Below, in pieces: positions 8,685 to 16,940 of a stretch of DNA of 64,000 bases. The position numbers and the translations under genes are program-made. Source of the stretch: Gabonibacter massiliensis (GTDB lineage Bacteria > Bacteroidota > Bacteroidia > Bacteroidales > Marinifilaceae). Below the pieces are notes generated by a model. The model was not told where the DNA came from, made no database searches, and saw only the letters and a list, made by a program, of their open reading frames with translations. Within the stretch, counting starts at the first letter, position 1, and every line of letters begins with the position of its first letter. The stretch lies in the NCBI GenBank assembly GCA_001487125.1, contig LN913013.1, forward strand, positions 868,001 to 932,000. Reading direction: 5' to 3'.

Positions 8685-10238
8685 ATGGCAACAAATTCAA
8701 ACAAAAAGAGTTCCGTAGCAAAGCTCAGCGTCATGACTTTAGCAATCATGAACGTAGCAGCCGTAGTAAGCCTTCGGGGACTACCTGCAGAAGCAGAATA
8801 CGGATTAAGCTCCGCATTTTATTATTTGTTTGCAGCTATCGTATTTCTTGTTCCAACGGCCTTGGTCGCCGCCGAATTAGCTGCAATGTTTTCACAAAAG
8901 CAAGGTGGAGTTTTCCGTTGGGTCGGCGAAGCTTATGGAAAACGATTCGGTTTTTTGGCAATTTTTCTCCAATGGATCGAGAGCACCATATGGTATCCGA
9001 CGGTATTGACTTTCGGAGCCGTATCCATTGCTTACATAGGAATGAATCCTGCAGGAGACGCACTATTAGCTTCTAATAAAGTCTTCACCCTGGTTACCGT
9101 GTTAATTATCTATTGGGTCGCCACCTTTATCTCGCTAAAAGGATTAGGATGGGTCGGTAAAGTTTCCAAGATAGGCGCCATGGTCGGAACTATCATCCCT
9201 GCCGCCCTATTGATTATTTTCGGAATCATCTACATCTCAACCGGGGGGCATAATTACATGGACATGAGTCAAGGCTTTTTTCCGGATTTGGCAAATTTCG
9301 ACAATTTGGTATTAGCCTCGGGTATCTTCCTTTTTTACGCCGGTATGGAGATGATGGGTATTCACGTGATGGACGTAACTCCTCCTGCTGCCAAAAATTA
9401 TCCGAAAGCCATCTTCATCGGTGCCGGTATTACCGTTTTAATCTTCGTTTTAGGAACCTTCTCTTTAGGTCTAATCATTCCTGCAAAAGACATTAACCTG
9501 ACACAAAGTTTATTGGTGGGATTTGACAATTACTTGAGATACCTTCATTTGAGCTGGGCTTCTCCCATTATCGCCATTGCCTTAATGTTCGGTGTGTTAG
9601 CAGGAGTATTAACTTGGGTTGCCGGTCCGTCAAAAGGTATTTTTACCGTGGGTAAAGCCGGATACTTACCTCCTTTCTTCCAAAAAACAAACAAAATAGG
9701 CGTACAGAAAAACATCCTATTCGTACAGGGAGGAATTGTAACCATTTTGGCCCTACTATTCGTCGTTATGCCATCTGTTCAATCCTTTTATCAGATCCTT
9801 TCCCAATTAACGGTACTTCTATATCTAATCATGTACCTGTTAATGTTTTCGGGAGCCATTGTACTGCGTTACAAAATGAAAAAAGCAGAACGTCCCTTCG
9901 CTATCGGTAGAAAAAGCAACGGTTTGATATGGATTATCGCCGGACTCGGATTCTGTGGAGCCTTACTTGCATTTATATTAAGCTTTATTCCGCCTTCCCA
10001 GATCAATACCGGTAGTAACACCGTTTGGTTCTCCGTTCTGATCATCGGGTGTATTGTTGTGGTTGCGACCCCGTTCATTATTTACGCGGCACGAAAACCG
10101 TCATGGAAAGATCCGAATGCAGACATCGAACCTTTCCATTGGGAAGAAGCTCCTGCCGTAGCGGCAACTTCAACCCAACCGACGACAAGCCAAAGTACAC
10201 AAACAAATAGTACGACACCGGGCACAGACAAAAATTAA
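8685..10238 (+). CDS. gadC: Glutamate:GABA antiporter
   Basis: The 517-residue APC-superfamily permease has twelve helices. Its GadC-like features are LRGLPAEAEYGLSSAFYYLF after helix 1, FRWVGEAYGKRFGFLAIFLQW, and GMEMMGIHVMDV. It exchanges cytosolic GABA for external glutamate in the inner membrane and consumes a proton together with GadB. The C-terminus is a Thr/Ser/Gln-rich tail (from about residue 490), where the E. coli protein has a pH-sensing C-plug; the tail sequence is different, so pH gating may differ. glsA follows 20 bases later, giving a glutamine-to-glutamate-to-GABA operon. Confidence 0.92.
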   Translation: MATNSNKKSSVAKLSVMTLAIMNVAAVVSLRGLPAEAEYGLSSAFYYLFAAIVFLVPTALVAAELAAMFSQKQGGVFRWVGEAYGKRFGFLAIFLQWIESTIWYPTVLTFGAVSIAYIGMNPAGDALLASNKVFTLVTVLIIYWVATFISLKGLGWVGKVSKIGAMVGTIIPAALLIIFGIIYISTGGHNYMDMSQGFFPDLANFDNLVLASGIFLFYAGMEMMGIHVMDVTPPAAKNYPKAIFIGAGITVLIFVLGTFSLGLIIPAKDINLTQSLLVGFDNYLRYLHLSWASPIIAIALMFGVLAGVLTWVAGPSKGIFTVGKAGYLPPFFQKTNKIGVQKNILFVQGGIVTILALLFVVMPSVQSFYQILSQLTVLLYLIMYLLMFSGAIVLRYKMKKAERPFAIGRKSNGLIWIIAGLGFCGALLAFILSFIPPSQINTGSNTVWFSVLIIGCIVVVATPFIIYAARKPSWKDPNADIEPFHWEEAPAVAATSTQPTTSQSTQTNSTTPGTDKN

Positions 10239-10258
10239 ACCAAACTAAAAACAAGCAC

Positions 10259-11224
10259 ATGAAACAGACTATCAAATTGTCAGACCTTAAGGCGGTTGTC
10301 GCCGAGGCTCATGAAAAACTAAAGGGAATGAAGGGAGGAGCCAACGCAGACTACATCCCGTTCTTGGCAAAAATCGATCCTAATCTGTTCGGAATAGCCA
10401 TATCTCTCCCTTCCGGAGAAATCATTGAAGCCGGAGATACCAATTATGTTTTCGGTATCGAATCCATTTCGAAAGTACACACGGCCATCCTGGTATTACG
10501 CCAATACGGAGCTGAAGCCCTATTGGAAAAAATCGGAGCCGATGCAACCGGACTACCTTTCAATTCAATCATGGCAATCTTACTCGAAAAAGATCATCCG
10601 AGTACTCCCTTGGTAAACTCCGGGGCCATTGCTGCTGACAGTATGGTTAAACCCGTAGGAGACAGTAATTCCAAATGGTCTGCCATCATCGATAACATGA
10701 CTGATCTTTGCGGCAGTGAGCCCATTCTGCAGGATGAACTATACAAATCGGAAACAGCCACCAATTTCAACAACCGTTCTATTGCCTGGTTACTCAAAAA
10801 TTACGACAGAATATATGACGATCCGGATATGGCTCTTGATCTTTATACCCGTCAGTGCTCTATGGGCGTAACGGCCAAACAACTGGCTATTTCGGGATGC
10901 ACCATTGCCAATAAAGGTAAAAATCCGGTAACGGGCAAACAGGTATTCGATGAGAATCTGGCCCCGCAAATTATCTCCCTAATCGCAACAGTCGGCTTCT
11001 ACGAACATACGGGAGACTGGCTATACACCAGCGGAATCCCGGCCAAGACCGGAGTAGGCGGAGGGGTTATGGGAGTTCTTCCCGGTGCATTCGGTATTGC
11101 CGCTTTTGCTCCGCCATTGGACGAAGCCGGAAATTCAGTAAAAGCTCAGGCTGCCATTAAATACATCGCTCAAAAACTAAAAGTAAATGTATTCAATGGA
11201 AACAGTATAGAAATTACGGAATAA
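10259..11224 (+). CDS. glsA: Glutaminase A
   Basis: The 321-residue serine-type glutaminase has a beta-lactamase-like fold. The catalytic S-x-x-K motif is at S69-I-S-K72 (GIESISKVHT). Other family blocks are LVNSGAIAADSM, NFNNRSIAWLLKNY, CSMGVTAKQLAISG and IPAKTGVGGGVMGVLPG. It hydrolyses glutamine to glutamate and ammonia; the ammonia itself neutralises acid and the glutamate feeds GadB. It lies 20 bases downstream of gadC on the same strand, a known arrangement in Bacteroides-type GAD loci. Confidence 0.93.
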   Translation: MKQTIKLSDLKAVVAEAHEKLKGMKGGANADYIPFLAKIDPNLFGIAISLPSGEIIEAGDTNYVFGIESISKVHTAILVLRQYGAEALLEKIGADATGLPFNSIMAILLEKDHPSTPLVNSGAIAADSMVKPVGDSNSKWSAIIDNMTDLCGSEPILQDELYKSETATNFNNRSIAWLLKNYDRIYDDPDMALDLYTRQCSMGVTAKQLAISGCTIANKGKNPVTGKQVFDENLAPQIISLIATVGFYEHTGDWLYTSGIPAKTGVGGGVMGVLPGAFGIAAFAPPLDEAGNSVKAQAAIKYIAQKLKVNVFNGNSIEITE

Positions 11225-11232
11225 TTAATTAC

Positions 11233-11272
11233 CAGCTTTGCGGTAAGAATTCATTTTCTTGTCGCAAAGCTG
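11233..11272 (+). other. Stem-loop between glsA and the channel gene
   Basis: Perfect 10-base arms CAGCTTTGCG (11233-11242) and CGCAAAGCTG (11263-11272) enclose a 20-base loop that holds a further AAGAA/TTCTT pairing. No T-run follows, so it may be an mRNA-stability or partial-attenuation element within the operon rather than a full terminator. Confidence 0.5.
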
Positions 11273-11294
11273 ATCCATAAATCTTATCTTATAC

Positions 11295-11972
11295 ATGATA
11301 CCTAAAAGTAAAGCATTAGAGAAGTTTCTAAATGCACTTGTCCTAATCGGAAGTATCGCTATTATTGTAGTGATTTCGATCGAATTGCTATCTACTCAAA
11401 ACGTATTAAGTGAACGATTTATACTTCATTTTCATCTATTGGTCTGTTCCATATTCTTAGCAGACTTCTTTGTTCGCTGGTATACAGACGGATGGAGCCA
11501 ACGTTTCTTTTTCAACAACCTGTTTTTCTTATTGGTTTCCATCCCTTATCTAAACATCGTCCATTCCCTGACGACAACGATCTCTCACGGCTTGTGGTTG
11601 ACACTAAGACTGATACCTTTGGCCAGAGGGATATATGGAGTATCGCTTATCGTGGGATGGATGAGCCGCAGTAAGGTCACCAATTTATTCGCAACCTACT
11701 TGACGATTCTATTTACGACGATCTATTTCAGCAGCATCCTTTTTTTCTTCATGGAACACGGAGTCAATCCTATGGTTAAAAACTATTGGGATGCTTTCAA
11801 CTGGGCTCTTATGAATGTCACTACCGTAGGCTCCAATATCTTCGGTGTCACGAAAATAGGACAATCCCTCGCCGTCATTTTAGCCGCTGCCGGCATGATT
11901 TTCTTCCCCATCTTTACCGCTTACGTCACTACTAAGTTTCAAGCTAAACGAAAAGGAGTGGAAAATAATTAA
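11295..11972 (+). CDS. Voltage-gated-like ion channel (Ion_trans superfamily) in the GAD operon
   Basis: The 225-residue protein has a six-helix channel layout: four N-terminal helices with a basic S4-like stretch (RLIPLARGIYGVSL), then an outer helix, a pore helix (YWDAFNWALMNVT) and a last helix with KFQAKRKG at the membrane exit. The selectivity-filter position reads TTVGSNIFG instead of the TVGYG potassium signature. It is probably a cation channel of uncertain selectivity. It sits 70 bases after glsA on the same strand; a channel beside gadC/glsA could balance charge during electrogenic glutamate/GABA exchange (inference). Confidence 0.75.
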   Translation: MIPKSKALEKFLNALVLIGSIAIIVVISIELLSTQNVLSERFILHFHLLVCSIFLADFFVRWYTDGWSQRFFFNNLFFLLVSIPYLNIVHSLTTTISHGLWLTLRLIPLARGIYGVSLIVGWMSRSKVTNLFATYLTILFTTIYFSSILFFFMEHGVNPMVKNYWDAFNWALMNVTTVGSNIFGVTKIGQSLAVILAAAGMIFFPIFTAYVTTKFQAKRKGVENN

Positions 11973-11986
11973 CCAACTAAACGGAA

Positions 11987-12024
11987 ACGGTTCTCAAGGC
12001 ACATTTTTAAACCTCGAGAACCGT
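11987..12024. terminator. Strong hairpin between the convergent channel and ferritin genes
   Basis: Arms ACGGTTCTCAAGG (11987-11999) and CCTCGAGAACCGT (12012-12024) pair at 12 of 13 positions with one wobble. It lies 15 bases after the channel stop and 20 bases from the ferritin stop, so it probably ends transcription in both directions, although the T-runs are weak. A second hairpin with the same CGGTTCTC core flanks the other side of the ferritin gene. Confidence 0.6.
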
Positions 12025-12044
12025 CTCTCCTACCGATTAACAAA

Positions 12045-12557
12045 TCACTTCGCAAGGAGTGATTTTTTCATTCTGACAATGTCAGTCAGGTAATCTTGAA
12101 GATCCTGTTCGTGCTCTTCCTCTTCAGCCAGAATTTTTTTCACGATATCGCAGGTTGTAAAATCTTTACCGTCCGTAAACTCGGCAATTTCCTGATACCT
12201 CAAAATTGCGCAACGCTCGGAAGCGACATTGTCTTTTAACAGACTGACTGAATCGAAGTCTTTTGGAGTAACATATTTACATTTTGCCAGTTTAAACCAA
12301 TTTTCAGGATTTAAAACAGGTTCTCCTTCCAACTCCATGATGCGTTTAGCTATCATTTGAGCGTGTTTGCGCTCTTCCTCTGCGTGCTCTTCAAACTCCC
12401 CTTGTACATTGGCACGCATAGTACCTTCTACTACTAACGCACCTACCCAATACTGGTAATATGCCAACCACTCTTCAGACAATGCCGCATTCAATTGAGA
12501 AATCAAGCATTCTACATCCAGCTTTCCTTGCAGGATTTTTACACTTTCTTTAGCCAT
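12045..12557 (-). CDS. Ferritin-like diiron protein (Dps/bacterioferritin-like)
   Basis: The start at 12557 (MAKESVKILQGKLDVECL) gives 170 residues; the frame open to 12641 reads through a hairpin and is unlikely. Helical ferritin-like signatures with carboxylate/histidine metal ligands are visible: SEEWLAYYQYWVG, GEFEEHAEEERKHAQMIAKR and, late, AEEEEHEQDLQDYL. Such proteins store iron or detoxify peroxide in the cytosol. It is placed between the two convergent or adjacent GAD gene groups, so a link with acid or oxidative stress is plausible but not shown. Confidence 0.8.
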   Translation of the reverse strand: MAKESVKILQGKLDVECLISQLNAALSEEWLAYYQYWVGALVVEGTMRANVQGEFEEHAEEERKHAQMIAKRIMELEGEPVLNPENWFKLAKCKYVTPKDFDSVSLLKDNVASERCAILRYQEIAEFTDGKDFTTCDIVKKILAEEEEHEQDLQDYLTDIVRMKKSLLAK

Positions 12558-12642
12558 AATATTCGTATTTAGTTTTTTATATATATAACGGACAAGCAAA
12601 CATTTTGTTTGAGCAACCTGTATTTTTAACAAATACCCCATA

Positions 12643-12685
12643 GGGGCGGTTCTCGGTGTTTATTTTGACTCCCAAGAACCGTTCC
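12643..12685. other. Second CGGTTCTC hairpin upstream of the ferritin-like gene
   Basis: GGGGCGGTTCTCGG (12643-12656) pairs with CCAAGAACCGTTCC (12672-12685), using wobbles, across a 15-base loop. Its core repeats the hairpin at 11987-12024, so the ferritin-like gene is bracketed by two related inverted repeats. It lies between the gadB terminator and the ferritin start and may block read-through. Confidence 0.45.
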
Positions 12686-12703
12686 CGGAATATAAAAAGT
12701 AAA

Positions 12704-12735
12704 ACCCCATCGAAGAGAAAGATTCTTGATGGGGT
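12704..12735 (-). terminator. Rho-independent terminator of gadB
   Basis: ACCCCATC (12704-12711) pairs with GATGGGGT (12728-12735), with further pairing inside (AAGA/TTCTT). On the minus strand the stem is followed by TTTTACTTTTTATA. It lies 29 bases after the gadB stop codon. Confidence 0.85.
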
Positions 12736-12763
12736 ATTTTCAGAACAGAATAATTATTTGGTC

Positions 12764-14161
12764 TTACCTACTGTGGTTAAAACCTCTTGGTTTTTGGGGC
12801 ATCTTCTTATTCCAAAGAATAGCACTGTTCGTGGGTTCTTCCAGTTTATTCAACTGATCCACGCAACGTTTCATATCTTCCATCAACAAATCCGCCAAAT
12901 CGAAACCTGTTCCCTGACGAACAACAACGCGCATGATAACCACATCCTCCATATCCTTAGGCATAGTATAGGCCGGAACCTGCCAACCTTCCACATGGAG
13001 GGCATCGGACAAATCATACAAGGTCCATTTTCGTTTGGGATCATCTTTCAACTTCCAAATAAACAGCGGATTCGGCATTTCATTGCTGAAAAATTCGAAT
13101 ATCCCCATATCTTGCAATCGTTTTTTCAAATATAAGCATACATTCAAACAATTCTGTTGTATTTGTCGATAACCTTCCCATCCCAAACGCAAGAATTGAT
13201 AATATTGAGCCAATACTTGATTTCCGGGACGAGAGAAGTTAATTGAAATACTCGGGATATCAGCACCCAAATAATTCACTGCAAAATTCATCTCTTGAGG
13301 CAGATATTGCTTATCCTTCCAAACAACCCAACCTACACCCGGATATACCAGACCAAATTTATGACCTGACACACTAATAGAAAGTACCCATTTCAATCTG
13401 AAATCCCAAACCGTTTCCGGGTCGATAAAAGGATGTATAAACCCACCGGTTGCCGCATCCACATGGATACAAATCTCCCAACCTTTTTCTGCATTCAATT
13501 TATCAAGTGCATCGTTGATTTCCTTCACGTTATCGTTCAAACCCGTAATCGTAACTCCCTGGATCGGAACTACACAGATGGTATTTTCATCACACATTTT
13601 CACAACCTCCTGCGGGTCAAGTGTGATCTTATCCATCGTAACCGGTACCATACGCATTTCCACGTCCCAATAGATAGCAAATTTCTCCCATACGACCTGC
13701 ATACAAGTTGAGATAATGAAATTCGGTTTATCGATAGGAAGCCCTTTCGCCTTCCGACGTTTTTGCCAACGCTTCAAAGCCGCTATACCTCCCAGCATAC
13801 ATGCTTCAGATGACCCGACGGTACTGGTTCCCGTACAATATGGTTTTTCCGGTGAATTCCACAATTTGGCAATAATATTCACGCAGCGACGCTCAATCTC
13901 TGCCGTTTGAGGATATTCCGTTTTATCGATCATATTTTTATCCATATTCTCGGTCATAACCCTACGAGCATAATCATCCATCCAAGTAGAAACGAAGGTA
14001 GCCAGATTCAAACGGGAATTCCCGTCTAACATGGCTTCATCGTGAACGATTTGATAAGCGACCTCTCCAGGCATAGAAGTTTTGGGCATCTCGTATTTCG
14101 GAGCAACACGAGCTTCTTCCGATGTTCCAAAAATAGGCGTGTTTGGATTTTCTGTTTTCAT
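12764..14161 (-). CDS. gadB: Glutamate decarboxylase
   Basis: The 465-residue product has the normal GadB length. The PLP lysine is K268 in SISVSGHKFG, and the cofactor-binding aspartate is D235 in HVDAATGGF. Other group II decarboxylase blocks are TGTSTVGSSEACMLGG and YLGADIPSISINFSRPG. The cytosolic enzyme turns glutamate into GABA and CO2 and consumes a proton. It is on the opposite strand to gadC-glsA but shares the 18-base upstream motif and has its own terminator, so co-regulation as a separate transcript is likely. The ATG at 14161 gives MKTENPNTPIFGTSEEAR, a good family start. Confidence 0.95.
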   Translation of the reverse strand: MKTENPNTPIFGTSEEARVAPKYEMPKTSMPGEVAYQIVHDEAMLDGNSRLNLATFVSTWMDDYARRVMTENMDKNMIDKTEYPQTAEIERRCVNIIAKLWNSPEKPYCTGTSTVGSSEACMLGGIAALKRWQKRRKAKGLPIDKPNFIISTCMQVVWEKFAIYWDVEMRMVPVTMDKITLDPQEVVKMCDENTICVVPIQGVTITGLNDNVKEINDALDKLNAEKGWEICIHVDAATGGFIHPFIDPETVWDFRLKWVLSISVSGHKFGLVYPGVGWVVWKDKQYLPQEMNFAVNYLGADIPSISINFSRPGNQVLAQYYQFLRLGWEGYRQIQQNCLNVCLYLKKRLQDMGIFEFFSNEMPNPLFIWKLKDDPKRKWTLYDLSDALHVEGWQVPAYTMPKDMEDVVIMRVVVRQGTGFDLADLLMEDMKRCVDQLNKLEEPTNSAILWNKKMPQKPRGFNHSR

Positions 14162-14195
14162 AACTAATTGTTTTTAATATAATGTAACATAATGA

Positions 14196-14228
14196 ATTAA
14201 CGAGTGGCATTTCTTGACGCTCGTTAAT
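14196..14228 (-). promoter_or_regulatory. Stem-loop in the gadB leader
   Basis: Perfect 9-base arms ATTAACGAG (14196-14204) and CTCGTTAAT (14220-14228) flank a 15-base loop, between the shared 18-base motif and the gadB start. If the motif marks the promoter, this hairpin lies inside the 5' untranslated region. No equivalent is obvious in the gadC leader. Confidence 0.4.
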
Positions 14229-14259
14229 AGTTACGGGTTATTCTATCGAAAGTTTCGGC

Positions 14260-14277
14260 TCCTCACAATATTTAACT
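14260..14277 (-). promoter_or_regulatory. 18-base GAD motif, gadB copy
   Basis: The minus-strand sequence AGTTAAATATTGTGAGGA is identical to the copy at 8561-8578 before gadC. It ends 98 bases upstream of the gadB ATG. The flanking bases differ between the two copies, which argues that the 18 bases themselves are under selection. Confidence 0.6.
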
Positions 14278-14460
14278 ACACTTGCACTTTGCTTTGTTAC
14301 CTCATGCTTTTTTAATAAAAAATGGCTTAAAGAAACCTTGCCTTACCTCTGGAGAAAAGGAACCTAAATTCCGAAAACAGATCACTTGTATTTTCGGAAC
14401 CTTCCCACCTGATTTTCAGTATAAACATAGAAATTGTCTAAATGAAATAAAAAACATTTT

Positions 14461-16107
14461 ATGGAAGAAAGTTTTTTAAAGCTTATCGAACACAGTATAA
14501 AAGAGCATTGGAATTTACCCTCTCTTTCCGATTACCAGGGGGCAAACCACACGTATAAAGATGTTGCCAGAAGAGTGGAAAAATTACATATCTTATTTAA
14601 AGAAAGCGATATCCATCCGGGAGACAGAATTGCTCTATGCAGTCGGAATACAGCCAATTGGGGGATTGCTTTCTTAGCCGCATTAACTTATGGAGCTGTT
14701 GCCGTCCCCATTTTAAACGAATTCAAACCGGATACCATCCATCACATCATCAACCATTCCGGAGCACGTCTACTTTTTGTCGGGAAATCGGTATGGGACG
14801 AAATAGATCACGAAGATATGCCTGACCTGGACGGTATATTAGCCATGTCCGATTATTCGGTAATTTTTTCCAGAAATAATAAACTGGAAGAGACCAATAC
14901 TCGTTTAAACGAACTATTCAGACAAAAATATCCGGAACGTTTTACAGCCGAGGACGTCTTGTATCGTGTAGACGCTCCGGAAGAGTTAGCCATGATCAAT
15001 TACACGTCAGGAACAACCAGCTCCCCGAAAGGAGTCATGCTCCCGTATCGAAGCATGTGGTCAAATTTAAGGTATGCTTTGGATCAGATGGGATATAATC
15101 CGGGTGAGAAATTGGTATCTATCCTAACCATGGCTCATATGTACGGACTGGCGTTCGAGTTCATCTATCCGTTTACCAGTGGCACGCACATCTATTTTTT
15201 GCAGAAAATGCCATCCCCTAAAATACTCAACGAAGTGTTTACCGAAATACGTCCTCACCTTATCGTGGCCGTTCCTCTTATCATTGAAAAGATAATCAAA
15301 AAAAGAGTCCTATCGCAATTGGATAAATTTCATATTAAACTCATGCTAAAAATTCCGGTTTTAAACGGAAAGATACGTCACAAAATCAAACAAAAAATAT
15401 TAGATGCTTTCGGAGGTCGATTCAAACTACTTGCTATCGGAGGAGCCGCCCTCAACAAAGAAGTGGAAGCCTTTTTGCATTCTGTCAAATTCCCCTACAC
15501 GGTAGGCTACGGCATGACCGAATGCGGACCGGCCATCGCTTTCGACCATTGGGATACCTTCCGCCCTACCTCTTGCGGGAAGGTCGTAGATCGAATGGAA
15601 TTGAAAATAGCCTCTTCCGATCCTGAACACGTCGTGGGAGAGATTCTTACCCGCGGAATGAACGTAATGGACGGTTACTACGAGAACCCTGAAGCCACAA
15701 ATGCCGTATTGGACTCGGACAAGTGGTTGCATACGGGCGATCTCGGCATCATAGATAAAGACGGTTATCTCTATATCAAAGGACGTAGCAAAAACCTGAT
15801 CCTGGGACCGAGCGGCCAAAATATTTATCCGGAAGAGATTGAAGATTACCTGAACGTCATGCCTTATATCGCAGAATCTTTAGTGATCGAAAGAGAAGGA
15901 AAACTAATCGGATTAATATACCCGGATTTCGAGGCTATGAAACAAAATAAAATATCGGAGGAGAACCTATCCCGGATTTTGGAGGAAAGCCGGAAACAAG
16001 TGAATCAACAGCTCCCGTCCTATAGTCAGATAGCCCGTATCATGATTCATAACGAAGAATTCGAAAAAACACCGAAAAGAAGTATCAAGCGTTACCTGTA
16101 TCAGTAA
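14461..16107 (+). CDS. AMP-binding acyl-CoA synthetase-type ligase, copy 1
   Basis: The 548-residue ANL-superfamily enzyme has ATP-binding motif A3 INYTSGTTSSPKGVML (about residue 178), A5 GYGMTECGP, A7 TGDLG, and KGRSKNLILGPSGQNIYPEE near the hinge; the C-terminal sub-domain ends TPKRSIKRYLYQ. It probably activates a long-chain fatty acid with CoA at the membrane face. The nearest relative in view is the gene at 16941, which shares both termini and most internal blocks. The start ATG 14461 aligns with the paralogue's MEESFL. It is divergent from gadB by 299 bases; that gap holds the gadB promoter region and nothing else clear. Confidence 0.9.
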   Translation: MEESFLKLIEHSIKEHWNLPSLSDYQGANHTYKDVARRVEKLHILFKESDIHPGDRIALCSRNTANWGIAFLAALTYGAVAVPILNEFKPDTIHHIINHSGARLLFVGKSVWDEIDHEDMPDLDGILAMSDYSVIFSRNNKLEETNTRLNELFRQKYPERFTAEDVLYRVDAPEELAMINYTSGTTSSPKGVMLPYRSMWSNLRYALDQMGYNPGEKLVSILTMAHMYGLAFEFIYPFTSGTHIYFLQKMPSPKILNEVFTEIRPHLIVAVPLIIEKIIKKRVLSQLDKFHIKLMLKIPVLNGKIRHKIKQKILDAFGGRFKLLAIGGAALNKEVEAFLHSVKFPYTVGYGMTECGPAIAFDHWDTFRPTSCGKVVDRMELKIASSDPEHVVGEILTRGMNVMDGYYENPEATNAVLDSDKWLHTGDLGIIDKDGYLYIKGRSKNLILGPSGQNIYPEEIEDYLNVMPYIAESLVIEREGKLIGLIYPDFEAMKQNKISEENLSRILEESRKQVNQQLPSYSQIARIMIHNEEFEKTPKRSIKRYLYQ

Positions 16108-16251
16108 AAAGTCAGTTTGCAAAACTTACACATTTCAAAGATATGGAGAATTACCTATTTTTTATTATCTTGCCGTAATGACAGGTTCTTTTCATTTCGG
16201 TATAGAATTTGTCTGTCATAAAAACGGGAAAAACAACTAAAATTAAAAACT

Positions 16252-16836
16252 ATGAAAACAAGAAAAAGCATTTTAATTATTGGGATACTTATTTTTTCCT
16301 CTTTTGTAGTAACGGCAAGAGAGAAGAAAGCCAAAGTGGACACAGCCGCTTTTAACCGCATCGTGGAACTCGTGAAAAGTAAAATTTTTTACATCACTCT
16401 TGACGATGCGTTCCCGAGCGGAAACAGCAGTATCGTAATAGATTCCAAATACGGGAAAAAAACAATCGGCGGAGAAGGTCATGTTTCTTTAGCAATGAAT
16501 CAAGGAGAGATCTTTTTAATGGACACGATCGCTACCGGAAAGCTTCCGTTCTTTGGCAGAGCTTACTCTGTCCCATACGGTGAGGGGGGGGGCATCGAAT
16601 TCGAAGAGGCAAAGTTGCTAAACGAATCATTAAAGGTTATTCAAAAACGAAAAAAACAATTTATAATGTACTCTTTTCAGGTTAGAAACCGAAACGATAT
16701 CTTCTCCTTTTACGTGGAGATTTATTCCAACGGGCATTGTAGCGTAAAAGTCAATAGTAACAAGCGAGCTTCGATCTCTTATAGCGGGAAAGTATCTTCC
16801 ATTCCAGAAGACAAAAAGGCTATTTATATGAAATAA
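16252..16836 (+). CDS. DUF4251 exported protein with a G9 tract
   Basis: The 194-residue product has a signal peptide (MKTRKSILIIGILIFSSFVV, cleavage probably near TAR) and a DUF4251 body: a VELVKSKIFYITLDDAFPSG opening, a FLMDTIATGKLPFFGRAYSV centre and a late IYSNGHCSVKVNSNKRASIS strand pair. The family is periplasmic or lipoprotein-like in Bacteroidetes, with no known function. Codons for residues 110-114 contain nine consecutive G bases (16584-16592), a possible slippage site. A terminator follows directly, so this gene ends a unit that probably begins at its own promoter or at the ligase upstream. Confidence 0.8.
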   Translation: MKTRKSILIIGILIFSSFVVTAREKKAKVDTAAFNRIVELVKSKIFYITLDDAFPSGNSSIVIDSKYGKKTIGGEGHVSLAMNQGEIFLMDTIATGKLPFFGRAYSVPYGEGGGIEFEEAKLLNESLKVIQKRKKQFIMYSFQVRNRNDIFSFYVEIYSNGHCSVKVNSNKRASISYSGKVSSIPEDKKAIYMK

Positions 16837-16862
16837 GAAAAGGGCTTAAAGGCCCTTTTCTT
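16835..16862. terminator. Bidirectional-type terminator after the DUF4251 gene
   Basis: Perfect 11-base arms AAGAAAAGGGC (16835-16845) and GCCCTTTTCTT (16852-16862) enclose a six-base loop. The left arm begins at the stop codon of the DUF4251 gene. The T-rich right arm serves the plus strand. Confidence 0.85.
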
Positions 16863-16940
16863 AATTCTTAAAAAAACTCATCTCTTGCGTTATCTGAAAA
16901 TAATTTCCTAAATTTGAATTCTATATCATCATATAATGCA

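Noticed and set aside
12656-13135. A plus-strand ORF opposite gadB
   Set aside because: It reads through the gadB terminator and the antisense of a highly conserved enzyme.
14282-14479. A 65-residue ORF before ligase copy 1
   Set aside because: It overlaps the gadB upstream motif region and the ligase start, and has no protein-like pattern.
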